DNA of 64,000 nt from an uncultured Desulfobulbus sp. Its GTDB lineage: Bacteria > Desulfobacterota > Desulfobulbia > Desulfobulbales > Desulfobulbaceae. The DNA is taken from the NCBI RefSeq assembly GCF_963665445.1, contig NZ_OY762276.1:467501-531500 (forward strand), given 5' to 3'. Below the pieces are notes generated by a model. It had not been told where the DNA came from. It did no database searches and was given only the letters and a program-made list of their open reading frames with translations. The translations under genes were made by a program, and so were the position numbers. Below are positions 45,789-54,047 of this stretch, in pieces (the first letter of the stretch is position 1; each line of letters starts with the position of its first letter).

Positions 45789-47414
45789 TTAGGAACTCAC
45801 CTGGGGCTCCCCGGCACCAACGGTTCGGTTGCGGCCCTGCTGTTTGGCCTGATAGAGGTGTTGATCGGCCAAGGCGACAAAGGTGTCGACGGTGTGAGGA
45901 TCGCTGTATATCTGCGGCACGATGGTGGCCAGGCCAACGCTGATGGAAACATAGGGGGAAACCTCAGACGCACTGTGGGCAATCTGGAGGTCCTGGACCC
46001 CCTGTCGAACCCGCTCGGCAAGGAGTTCGGCGCCCTCTGCATGGGTATTGGGCAGGATCAAGGCAAATTCTTCGCCGCCATAGCGGGCCGCGAGGTCGGC
46101 CGGGCGGCGAATGTGCTTCTGCATGGTGTCGGCAACCGCGATCAGGCAGCGATCCCCCTGCTGATGACCGTAGGTGTCGTTGAATTTCTTGAAAAAATCC
46201 ACATCGAGAATAATGAGCGACAACGGTACCTGTTCCCGTTGCGCCCTGCGCCATTCCTTGTTGAGATAGTTGTCGAACATGCGCCGGTTGGCAATGCCGG
46301 TCAGGCCATCCTGCACGCTGAGGAGAATGAGCTGCTCGTTGGCCAGTTGCAGTTCACTGGTTCGTTCGTTGATGGTCTGGACCATGGTGTCGAGACTGTG
46401 GGCCAGTTTGCCGATTTCATCCGTACGCTGCATGTCCAGGCGGAGCGTGAAATCCTTATCCTGCTCGATGACTTGGGCATGGTTGGTGAGTTGCTGAATA
46501 GGCCGGAGGATGACGTGCTGGAGAATCAGGTTCAAGATGATGACGATGATCAATCCCGAGACAATCACCAATGCCGATGCATACCCCATGCTCGCGATCC
46601 CCTTGCGGGTAATCTCCCGGGGGAAGAGGTACTGGACGCCGAAGACCGGCTGGCCGTTGACATCGGGATAGCCGGCACAGGACTTGATGAATTTGCCGTT
46701 GTTGAATTCAAAGAAACTGAGCCGTTCCTCCTCTTGGCCGGAAGGGGCCTGCTCGAGAGGGTCACAGATCGTCTTTGTATTGGTCAGCGGGTAGAGGACC
46801 TCAAAGGGAATCCGGGTCTGTTCCTTGAGGGGCTCCATGGTGGCTTGGTCAAACAGACGTCCCATGATCAGATAGCCGTGGTCAGGACCGGAGCCATCGG
46901 AGTGAAGGATGGTTTGGGTTGAAAACAGCAGTGGGCCGAATTGGCTGTCCACTATTCCAGAGAAGCTTTTTGTGTCCTTGTTCCTGAATCTGACCAGGAA
47001 AGGATGTTCGGATGAAAGTCGTTTTGCTTGCAAGAAGGGAAAGGCCAGTGGTTGCTCGTTTTGCACCGTCGCCCCCCAGACGATGGTCCCGTCAAGACGG
47101 CAAAAAAGCAGGAGGTTGAGATGATCTGAACTCAGGGTCTCTTCGTTGAGGTTACTGGCGATAAATTCCTCGGACTGTTTATCCATGAAAACATAGGAAT
47201 CATCCCAAACGGCCCAGTCGTGGCAGAGTCGGTCCAGGTGGACGACTTCACGATCGATGGCATAGCGGATGCGTCGCAGGTTTTCGCCGGCCTCGCGGTA
47301 CTCCAACTCAAGGAAGCTGGGGAAGATGATGAAACGCTGGATGAGAAAATCGGCACCGCCCAGAAGAGCGAATAAAACCAGGATAATGACAAAGACCTTA
47401 CGTCGTATGGACAT
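45789..47414 (-). CDS. CHASE4-like/HAMP/GGDEF diguanylate cyclase
   Basis: A 541-residue membrane sensor. Membrane helix 1 (residues about 8-28), then a periplasmic CHASE4-like domain (D-W-A-V-W-D-D-S-Y-V-F), membrane helix 2 near residue 285 and a HAMP (R-P-I-Q-Q-L). A GGDEF domain with D-G-L-T-G-I-A-N-R-R and R-Y-G-G-E-E-F completes it. The R-P-A-D five residues before GGEEF is an RxxD I-site for product inhibition. It makes c-di-GMP. AAGGAGACAGG precedes the ATG. It lies beside the motB-motA stator genes. Confidence 0.93.
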   Translation of the reverse strand: MSIRRKVFVIILVLFALLGGADFLIQRFIIFPSFLELEYREAGENLRRIRYAIDREVVHLDRLCHDWAVWDDSYVFMDKQSEEFIASNLNEETLSSDHLNLLLFCRLDGTIVWGATVQNEQPLAFPFLQAKRLSSEHPFLVRFRNKDTKSFSGIVDSQFGPLLFSTQTILHSDGSGPDHGYLIMGRLFDQATMEPLKEQTRIPFEVLYPLTNTKTICDPLEQAPSGQEEERLSFFEFNNGKFIKSCAGYPDVNGQPVFGVQYLFPREITRKGIASMGYASALVIVSGLIIVIILNLILQHVILRPIQQLTNHAQVIEQDKDFTLRLDMQRTDEIGKLAHSLDTMVQTINERTSELQLANEQLILLSVQDGLTGIANRRMFDNYLNKEWRRAQREQVPLSLIILDVDFFKKFNDTYGHQQGDRCLIAVADTMQKHIRRPADLAARYGGEEFALILPNTHAEGAELLAERVRQGVQDLQIAHSASEVSPYVSISVGLATIVPQIYSDPHTVDTFVALADQHLYQAKQQGRNRTVGAGEPQVSS

Positions 47415-47590
47415 TCCTGTCTCCTTGATGGCCTGTGGTCTGAAGTTATCATTTCTCTTCCATGGACGTCATTATACCAGGTCCCGAAGGAAAGCCCACA
47501 GGACTGCAACCCAGCCCAGAGAAAACAGCAAAAAAATCCCCCTTCGCCTGAGAGCGTTGGGGGATGGTTGAACAGACAAGAACGGATAAG

Positions 47591-48391
47591 TTACTTGTCG
47601 TTTTCTTGCAAGGACTTGACCAGCAGGCCACCGGCCAGACCCAAAAGACCGATCTCCTTGATCTGTTTTTTGGCAGCCAGCGACATCTTGGTCATCATGC
47701 TGCGGCGCAGGGAAACTTTGGGCAGCTCCTGCGGGGCCGCCTGCATCAGCAGCTCCATGTCGCCCTTCTTGCTCCCGAAGTAGCGGCCGTTGGGACCGAT
47801 CTGTACCGCTTTGGAGGTGAGCCCAACCGCGCCTTTCTTCACGTACTGGGCCACCTCGGAGTTGGGGTCATCGAGATCACCAAAGATACGGGCCCGGGCC
47901 AGGCAGGTCTGCACGCAGGCTGGCTCCAATCCTTCGGCTACACGGGGCATGCAGTAGGTGCATTTGTCGACCTTGCCCAGGCTGTTGTCGTCTGCCAGGC
48001 TTTCGTCGACGTAGCGGGCATTGTAGGGGCAGGCGTCGCGGCAGGCACCGCAACCGATACAGCGTTCACGGTCAACCTGGACCGTGCCGTTGAAGGGATC
48101 CTTCCAGGTGGCGCCCACTTCCATGGTCATGGTTTTGCCGGTCTTGGCATCCTTGAAGGTCATTTCGACCGGATCCGCCGGACAGACCGGCACGCAGGGC
48201 GGCTCTGCGCAGTGGTTGCACAGGCCGGGATAATAGGTGGCCGCCATGCCGGAGCTGGTAAGGCTCGGTCCAAGGCGGAACACCCAGTTGCGGTCATGTT
48301 GAGCGGGGACCTCCCACTCGGCTTTACAGGCGATGACGCAGGCGTGGCAGCCCACGCACTTATCGACATCGATGATCATGCCATATTGCAT
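47591..48391 (-). CDS. 4Fe-4S ferredoxin subunit of the molybdoenzyme
   Basis: A 266-residue PsrB/NrfC-type electron-transfer subunit with four Cys clusters: C-V-G-C-H-A-C, C-N-H-C-A-E-P-P-C, C-I-G-C-G-A-C and C-T-Y-C. GAAGGAGAG precedes the ATG. The C-terminus has a long hydrophobic helix (I-G-L-L-G-L-A-G-G-L-L-V) that may touch or enter the membrane. It follows the catalytic subunit by 58 nt and would pass electrons to or from it. Confidence 0.93.
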   Translation of the reverse strand: MQYGMIIDVDKCVGCHACVIACKAEWEVPAQHDRNWVFRLGPSLTSSGMAATYYPGLCNHCAEPPCVPVCPADPVEMTFKDAKTGKTMTMEVGATWKDPFNGTVQVDRERCIGCGACRDACPYNARYVDESLADDNSLGKVDKCTYCMPRVAEGLEPACVQTCLARARIFGDLDDPNSEVAQYVKKGAVGLTSKAVQIGPNGRYFGSKKGDMELLMQAAPQELPKVSLRRSMMTKMSLAAKKQIKEIGLLGLAGGLLVKSLQENDK

Positions 48392-48449
48392 AGCTACTCT
48401 CCTTCAGAGGTAAACGTATCGCTCGATAACGGGAAATTCGGCCCCACGA

Positions 48450-50660
48450 TCAGCTGACTTTGATGAGTTTGACGAAGTTGTTACGCATACCGTGGGCGCC
48501 GGTCTCCGGATCGACCGCAATCTTGGTGATCAGGCTGGTGTCATCGACACCCTTGCCCACACCAAGGGTCAACTCCGGATTCATCGAGCCGAAACCGTGG
48601 TACATGTACACGCAGTCCTGACGGATACCCGGGGTGACCTTGACCGTGGTGGTGGTGCGCGATTTGACACCGTCCTGATTGATAAAGGAGACGGTGTCGC
48701 CCTCTTTGAGGTCAAGCTTGGCGGCAACCTTGTCGTTGACCCAGACCGGATTGGAGTCGCACTCAGCCAGGAGCCAGGCATTATTTATGGTACGGTTGAA
48801 GGTGTGGACCGGTGAGCGGCCATAAAGCAGGCGCATGAATCCGACCGGCGGCTGTTCGACGGGGATGTAGGTGGGGATGGCCGGTAATTCGGCGTCTTCG
48901 AGATCTTCGTTGTAGAAGAGGACCTCGAGATCCAGATCGCCGTAGGGATCCTTGCCCGGCTGGAGGTGAATACCGCCCTCGGCCTTGATCGAGTCGATGG
49001 AAAGGCCAAGCGGCGCCAGCCGTTTGTTGGCCAACTCTTCCTGAGTCTGAACCGGAATCTTGTCGCCAAAGCCCATGCGTTTGGCAAGCTCATTGGTGAT
49101 ATAGATGCTTTCCTTACGCTCAAACCCGGGGGCGACCAGCGGCATACGCGGCGCAATGTACTGCTGCTGCTCGTCGGCGAAGTTCCATTGGGTGCCGGTC
49201 TTGATCACGTCGTACCGTTCCAGGTAGGAGGTGTCGGGGAGGAGGATGTCGGCAAACATGGTGATGTCGGTGGGCATGACGTCCACGCACATAACAAAGT
49301 CCATCTGCTCCAGCATCTTGATCGTCATCGCTTGATTGGGGATGGTCTGAATCGGGTTCTGGCCCCAGACAACGCAACCCTTGATCGGATAGGGCTCGCC
49401 CTCGATGGCAGCCTTACGGATCAGATCGGTGGGCGTGCCGGGAGGGGAGAAGGGATAGATTTCCTCTTCCATGTGGATGGCTTCGGTGTGATGCTCACCT
49501 TTGGGCCAGGCGATCTTGGCCAGTCCCTTGGGGCCCTTGGGCGGAACAAAGCCGCCTTTGACACCAAAGGCGCCGAGAATGCCGGTGAGGCAGGCGAGGG
49601 CGCGCTGACGCTGAAAGTCGTTGCCGTACCAGGATACGTGACGGCCGGGGTGGATGGCGACATTGGGCATGTTGGCGGCCAACAGTTCCGCGACCTCCTT
49701 GATCTGGTCGGCGGGGATGTCGCACTCTTTGGCGGCCTTTTCCAGGGTCCACTCCTTGATCCCCTCGGCCATCTTGTCAAACCCCTCACCGTACTCATCG
49801 ACAAAGTCGGCGTTGTACTTCTCGTTCTCGATGAGGTAGTTCATCACCGCCAGCAGAAAGGCGGTATCGGTGCCGGGTCTGATCTGGACCCAGATATCGG
49901 ATTTGGCGGCCGAGGCGGAGTAGCGCGGGTCGACTACGATCAATTTGGCGCCATTTTCCAGCCCCTTGAGGTAGCGCTTGACATGGGAGACGTGGATGTT
50001 TTCGCCAAAATGACCACCGATCAACAGCAGGACCTTGGTGTTGGGCATGTCAACATCTTCATTCGGCGGCAGGCCGATGGTGGCCATGTAGGCGGTGTCG
50101 CGGATACCGCGGCACTGGAAGAACGAGGCCTCGGAGATGTTGGGGGTGCCCACGGTGTGCTCGAAAAAGTGCATCGGATAGGTGGCGGTGGAACCGTGGG
50201 GAAACATGGCGATACCCTTGGCACCGTACTTGTCCATGACCTCCTTCAGCTTGGCGCCGCAGGTGTCCAGCGCCTCCTCCCAGGAAATACGCTGCCATTT
50301 GGGGGCTCCGCGCTTGCCGACGTTTTTCAGCGGGTATTTGAGGCGGTCCGGATCGTAGAGCAGCTTGACGCCGGCATTGCCGCGGGCGCAGATGGAAACG
50401 CCGTTGTCAATCGACTTGGGATTTCCTTCGAGCTTGATCAGGCGGCCGTCGCGGATTTTTCCGACCAACTGACAACGCCAGAAACACATCTCGCACACAC
50501 CACCGACCACGGTCTGGGTGTCTTTGTAACTCCCCGGTGCAACCAGGGGTGCTTTAACAACTCCTGATTCTGCTTTTGCCGCTACCTTGGACAGCGGCAC
50601 GGACGCAGCGGCAATCGAGGCGGCTTTGAGGAAATTCCGCCTGGTAAGGTTCATTGCCAT
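48450..50660 (-). CDS. Molybdopterin oxidoreductase, Psr/Phs type
   Basis: A 736-residue catalytic subunit. A Tat signal (L-T-R-R-N-F-L-K-A-A) shows export across the membrane. A 4Fe-4S set C-E-M-C-F-W-R-C and C-A-R-G-N, the Mo ligand region S-F-F-Q-C-R-G-I, and the C-terminal cofactor-binding domain are present. Length and motifs fit the PsrA/PhsA (polysulfide/thiosulfate reductase) group better than ArrA or TtrA. Substrate is inferred only. The ATG follows the chaperone stop immediately (TAAATG), with AAGGAGG for both. Confidence 0.9.
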   Translation of the reverse strand: MAMNLTRRNFLKAASIAAASVPLSKVAAKAESGVVKAPLVAPGSYKDTQTVVGGVCEMCFWRCQLVGKIRDGRLIKLEGNPKSIDNGVSICARGNAGVKLLYDPDRLKYPLKNVGKRGAPKWQRISWEEALDTCGAKLKEVMDKYGAKGIAMFPHGSTATYPMHFFEHTVGTPNISEASFFQCRGIRDTAYMATIGLPPNEDVDMPNTKVLLLIGGHFGENIHVSHVKRYLKGLENGAKLIVVDPRYSASAAKSDIWVQIRPGTDTAFLLAVMNYLIENEKYNADFVDEYGEGFDKMAEGIKEWTLEKAAKECDIPADQIKEVAELLAANMPNVAIHPGRHVSWYGNDFQRQRALACLTGILGAFGVKGGFVPPKGPKGLAKIAWPKGEHHTEAIHMEEEIYPFSPPGTPTDLIRKAAIEGEPYPIKGCVVWGQNPIQTIPNQAMTIKMLEQMDFVMCVDVMPTDITMFADILLPDTSYLERYDVIKTGTQWNFADEQQQYIAPRMPLVAPGFERKESIYITNELAKRMGFGDKIPVQTQEELANKRLAPLGLSIDSIKAEGGIHLQPGKDPYGDLDLEVLFYNEDLEDAELPAIPTYIPVEQPPVGFMRLLYGRSPVHTFNRTINNAWLLAECDSNPVWVNDKVAAKLDLKEGDTVSFINQDGVKSRTTTTVKVTPGIRQDCVYMYHGFGSMNPELTLGVGKGVDDTSLITKIAVDPETGAHGMRNNFVKLIKVS

Positions 50661-51263
50661 TTACTGTTCCTCCTTGGTGAAAAAATCAATTAACCGTATC
50701 GACACCGCATAAAAGGGGTGTCGAGCTTCTTGTATCCATTTTTCCTGAAAACGTTCAAACCACGGCCGGAATAGAGTGCGGAGAAAGAGATCCTCTTCTT
50801 CAAACTTGGCTTCACCGGCCAGTGCAGCCAAAAAATCGAGTTCAAAACTGAGATGGTCGGCAGGCTCGGTCTCGTCAGCCAGATCGTAGCCGTGCTCGCG
50901 GTAGAAATCCCAGGTACGCTCGGTGGCTTTTCCCTGAAAGGTGCCGTCACCGTCTATATGAACGGAAGCGTAGAGGGGGAGGGTGCTTCGTGGTGCGGAG
51001 GTGATGAACAGCCGCGTGTATTCGGTGCGCAGGTCGTCAAGGGGATCAGGGGTTTGCGCTCGCCAGTCCCGGATGGCTGCCAGTTCTTCCGACCATTCCA
51101 GGGAAGCGAGCAGGGATTCCAGTGCATCGAAGAGAGGGGGCCCGCAAAATGCCGCATCCGGATAGCGTGTGGTCAACGACAAAAACGAATAAAGGGAGCT
51201 GAGCGTTGCAGATTCAGTCGCCGAGGCGTCTTCCTGGTCAATGGGGGTGCTGTGGGTGGCCAT
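50661..51263 (-). CDS. TorD/DmsD-type chaperone
   Basis: A 200-residue all-helical cytoplasmic chaperone for molybdoenzyme maturation. Y-S-F-L-S-L-T-T-R-Y-P, R-T-E-Y-T-R-L-F and the central D-x-x-x-x-E-L-D-F-L pattern are typical. It is the first gene of a three-gene operon and probably binds the Tat signal of the enzyme encoded next. Confidence 0.9.
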   Translation of the reverse strand: MATHSTPIDQEDASATESATLSSLYSFLSLTTRYPDAAFCGPPLFDALESLLASLEWSEELAAIRDWRAQTPDPLDDLRTEYTRLFITSAPRSTLPLYASVHIDGDGTFQGKATERTWDFYREHGYDLADETEPADHLSFELDFLAALAGEAKFEEEDLFLRTLFRPWFERFQEKWIQEARHPFYAVSIRLIDFFTKEEQ

Positions 51264-51578
51264 GGCTGTGTCGTGTAAGAATCAGTGGTGAAGATCCTGG
51301 ACCATGTACGGGGTAGGAGTAAACGGTCGAAGGTAACTGAGCAAATTGTACATAATACCCAATTATTGCTGTTCCGGTCTTCATCGGATACACCGCAATT
51401 TGTCACAAAAAATCGGGCACACTGTAGCATACTATCACCTATTCCACAAGCTACCTTAACTTAGAGCTAAAGCTTTCCTTTTGCCTGTCCGAAAAGACGA
51501 TAAGGCCAAGGTGTGTATTCAGGGAAGAATCCGCATCGCAACGGCTCCTCCATTATTGATAACCAGGGACGGACTATC

Positions 51579-52682
51579 ATGAAAATCGCAGAATCCTCTC
51601 TCCAACTCGCCAGTTCCCACACCTCCGTTGAATACTACGAGCGTCGCGAATCGCTGACCATGTGGCGTCAGGGAAGAAGTTCGCTCAGCAGTGAGCAGGT
51701 CAACGGGGAAAATGATCAGCTCAAAAGCCAGGCCCATGCTTTCGCAAGCCAGGCAGCCAAGGTTTCGCTTTCCGATGCCGCCCAGCAGGCGGCCACCGCC
51801 ACCGCGACAGGTGAGACCAGCGAGGTGGAGGAGCTCGCCGAGGATGGGGAACTGATGGATAATCTCAACATGCGTATTCTTCGCAGCCTGTTTGAAAAGT
51901 TGACCGGAAGAAAATTTCGCATGTTCAACTATGGCGCCGTGCAGAAGGCGATCCATGCCGCACAGGCCTCCGAAGCCTCCACGCAACCCCAAGGTCAGTC
52001 ACAACGGGTGGGATGGGGCGTTGAATATCGCAATCAGGAGCTCTATCACGAATCGGAATCGACCCAGTTCACTGCCCAGGGGGTCGTGACCACCGCCGAT
52101 GGGCAGGAGATTGCCATCGGCCTGGAGATGAACCTCAGTCGCAGCTTTACTACCGGACGTGAAGACGTTCTTCAACTCGGAGATGCCAAGCTCAAAGATC
52201 CCTTGGTGATTAATTTTGAAGGAAATGCGGCCCAGTTGACCCAGGACACCTTCAGTTTTGATATCGATGCCGACGGGGCAGAGGATCAAATTGCCTTTGT
52301 TGCGCCTGGTTCAGGCTTTTTGGCCCTGGATCGTAACGATGACGGCCAGATCAACGACGGCAGTGAACTCTTTGGCGCTGCAAGCGGTGACGGCTTTGCC
52401 GATCTGGCTGCGTTTGACCAGGACGGCAACGGTTGGATCGACGAGTCGGACGATATTTACAGCAAGCTGCGTATCTGGACCAAAAACAGTGCCGGCGATG
52501 ATCAGCTCCTGGCCCTAGGCGACAAGAATATCGGCGCCATCTACCTGGGCAGTGTCGCCACCTCCTTTGATCTCAAAGACACCGAAACCAACGAGTTGCA
52601 GGGCAGGGTTCGGGCCTCCGGGCTCTTCCTCTTTGAAAACGGAGGGGTGGGGAGCATGCAGCAGCTGGATCTGGTCGCCTGA
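51579..52682 (+). CDS. Calcium-binding EF-hand-like surface protein
   Basis: The ATG at 51579 (MKIAESSLQLASS) is a better start than 51513. The 367-residue protein has a Ser/Gln-rich N-terminal half and, near the end, D-I-D-A-D-G-A-E-D, D-R-N-D-D-G-Q-I-N-D-G-S-E-L-F-G and D-Q-D-G-N-G-W-I-D-E-S-D-D, which are EF-hand-like calcium loops. No classical signal peptide is visible, so it may use type I secretion, although RTX repeats are absent. Confidence 0.7.
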   Translation: MKIAESSLQLASSHTSVEYYERRESLTMWRQGRSSLSSEQVNGENDQLKSQAHAFASQAAKVSLSDAAQQAATATATGETSEVEELAEDGELMDNLNMRILRSLFEKLTGRKFRMFNYGAVQKAIHAAQASEASTQPQGQSQRVGWGVEYRNQELYHESESTQFTAQGVVTTADGQEIAIGLEMNLSRSFTTGREDVLQLGDAKLKDPLVINFEGNAAQLTQDTFSFDIDADGAEDQIAFVAPGSGFLALDRNDDGQINDGSELFGAASGDGFADLAAFDQDGNGWIDESDDIYSKLRIWTKNSAGDDQLLALGDKNIGAIYLGSVATSFDLKDTETNELQGRVRASGLFLFENGGVGSMQQLDLVA

Positions 52683-52813
52683 GGCAAAATTCGGGTGTAG
52701 GGATGGTTCTCTCGCTTGGATGGTTGACGCTTGACGCCCGGGGCTTCTTTCGCTATAAGGCGGGGATAGAAGAGCCATGGAGGCAACTGTAACCAACCGG
52801 AGGAGCGTAATCA

Positions 52814-53194
52814 ATGGAGCTGGAGATTCCCGCTGAAGTCAAGGGCAGGCAAGAGTTGGTGGTGAGCAAGGAAGATACCGCAGCCAAATACGGTAGTGGA
52901 CTGGTCGAAGTGTACGCCACCCCGGCCATGGTGGCCTTGATGGAAAAGACCTGTCTGGTTTCCGTGCTTCCCTATCTGCCCGAAGGGCACGGCACGGTCG
53001 GGATCAAGATCGATGTGAGCCACAGCAAAGCCACCCCGGTGGGGATGAAGGTCACCTGTGAATCGACCCTGGTCGAGATCGACCGCAAGCGATTGGTCTT
53101 CGAGGTGCTGGCCTCCGATGAAAAAGGGGAGATCGGTCGTGGCCGCCACGAACGTTTTGTGATCAATACCGCCAAGTTCATGGAAAAGCTCTAA
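52814..53194 (+). CDS. FlK-like hotdog thioesterase
   Basis: A 126-residue hotdog protein with a GGAGGAG site 12 nt before its ATG. A-T-P-A-M-V-A-L-M-E-K-T-C and T-V-G-I-K-I-D-V-S-H are conserved among fluoroacetyl-CoA-thioesterase-like proteins, which hydrolyse small acyl-CoA thioesters. In other bacteria the same family often serves unknown metabolic repair. It ends at a terminator. Confidence 0.8.
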   Translation: MELEIPAEVKGRQELVVSKEDTAAKYGSGLVEVYATPAMVALMEKTCLVSVLPYLPEGHGTVGIKIDVSHSKATPVGMKVTCESTLVEIDRKRLVFEVLASDEKGEIGRGRHERFVINTAKFMEKL

Positions 53195-53252
53195 TCCATC
53201 TCTCCATCAATTGATGCGTTGCTTGCAGGCTCAGCCCTGAAAGCCAGCGCCC

Positions 53253-53282
53253 AAGCCGGGACGTCGCCCCGGCTTTTTTTAT
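53253..53282 (+). terminator. Terminator after FlK-like gene
   Basis: AAGCCGGG (53253-53260) pairs with CCCGGCTT (53268-53275) and is followed by a long T run. Confidence 0.8.
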
Positions 53283-53860
53283 TCGACCGGCGCCTGATAA
53301 CGGTTGAGCACACCGTAGAGCATGTCGGGCAGGTCGTTTTTTTGTCGGGAACTGCGCTGGATCTGCTTGAGACATTTGTCAAAGGTGAGCGGTTCGCCCA
53401 TGAAGATGTGACGGAGCAAAAGCGAGATCAGGCGGGTGATGGTGGTGAGGTTTGAGATGCGCGACTGCAGTTCGTGGTCGCGGTCAAAGGCCGTGGAGGC
53501 AAAAATCTCGACCGGTTTGCCATCGACCTCGCTCACCGAGAGATACCATTTATTGCGATCCCGGTCGATGGCGCGGTAGCGCTTGCCGTCGAGCACTTCA
53601 GGCAACTCGGCTTCACTGGCAATGGTTTGGGTGAAGTTTTGGGGGAGAATGGGTTCGTCGTGATACTGCTGCCAAAGGGTACGAACGGCTTCCGGGTTGG
53701 TCCGCACGGTTTCGGCCAGGGCGTCACAGGCCGGGCAGTAGCCGTCTTTGCTGAGCGGCGAATCTTGCCGGCATCCGCAGAGTGAACAGGGCTCGGTTGT
53801 TTTTGAGGTCAAGGCGTAACTCCATGGGCAGAACGTGGCGACGAGGTCTTCTTTCTCCAA
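53279..53860 (-). CDS. TSCPD-like protein
   Basis: A 193-residue protein. An N-terminal zinc region (C-S-L-C-G-C, then C-P-A-C) precedes a domain with W-Y-L-S-V-S-E-V-D-G-K-P-V-E-I-F and L-I-S-L-L-L-R-H. This resembles the TSCPD domain at the C-terminus of B12-dependent ribonucleotide reductase (NrdJ). Stand-alone copies exist in anaerobes. The T-S-C-P-D motif itself is absent. Whether it interacts with a reductase is unknown. Confidence 0.6.
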   Translation of the reverse strand: MEKEDLVATFCPWSYALTSKTTEPCSLCGCRQDSPLSKDGYCPACDALAETVRTNPEAVRTLWQQYHDEPILPQNFTQTIASEAELPEVLDGKRYRAIDRDRNKWYLSVSEVDGKPVEIFASTAFDRDHELQSRISNLTTITRLISLLLRHIFMGEPLTFDKCLKQIQRSSRQKNDLPDMLYGVLNRYQAPVE

Positions 53861-54047
53861 TGGCGGCCAAAATACAACGCCTCGGGCAAAAGAACAAGCG
53901 TGATTGCCTTTATTTTTCCGTCGTTTTCACCTCTTGTAGCGGCCGAGGGGCCTTTTCCCTTGCAGATTCATACCGGCTTGGTACAATCTTCCACCTTGTG
54001 GACGGACCCGGCCGTATTTCATTCTTATAGCATACCCAGGAAAAACG

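Noticed and set aside
43763..46922. Long plus-strand frames over motA, motB and the cyclase
   Set aside because: They overlap three genes that have clear motifs and ribosome sites.
48966..50567. 533-codon plus-strand frame opposite the molybdoenzyme gene
   Set aside because: Shadow of a well supported gene.
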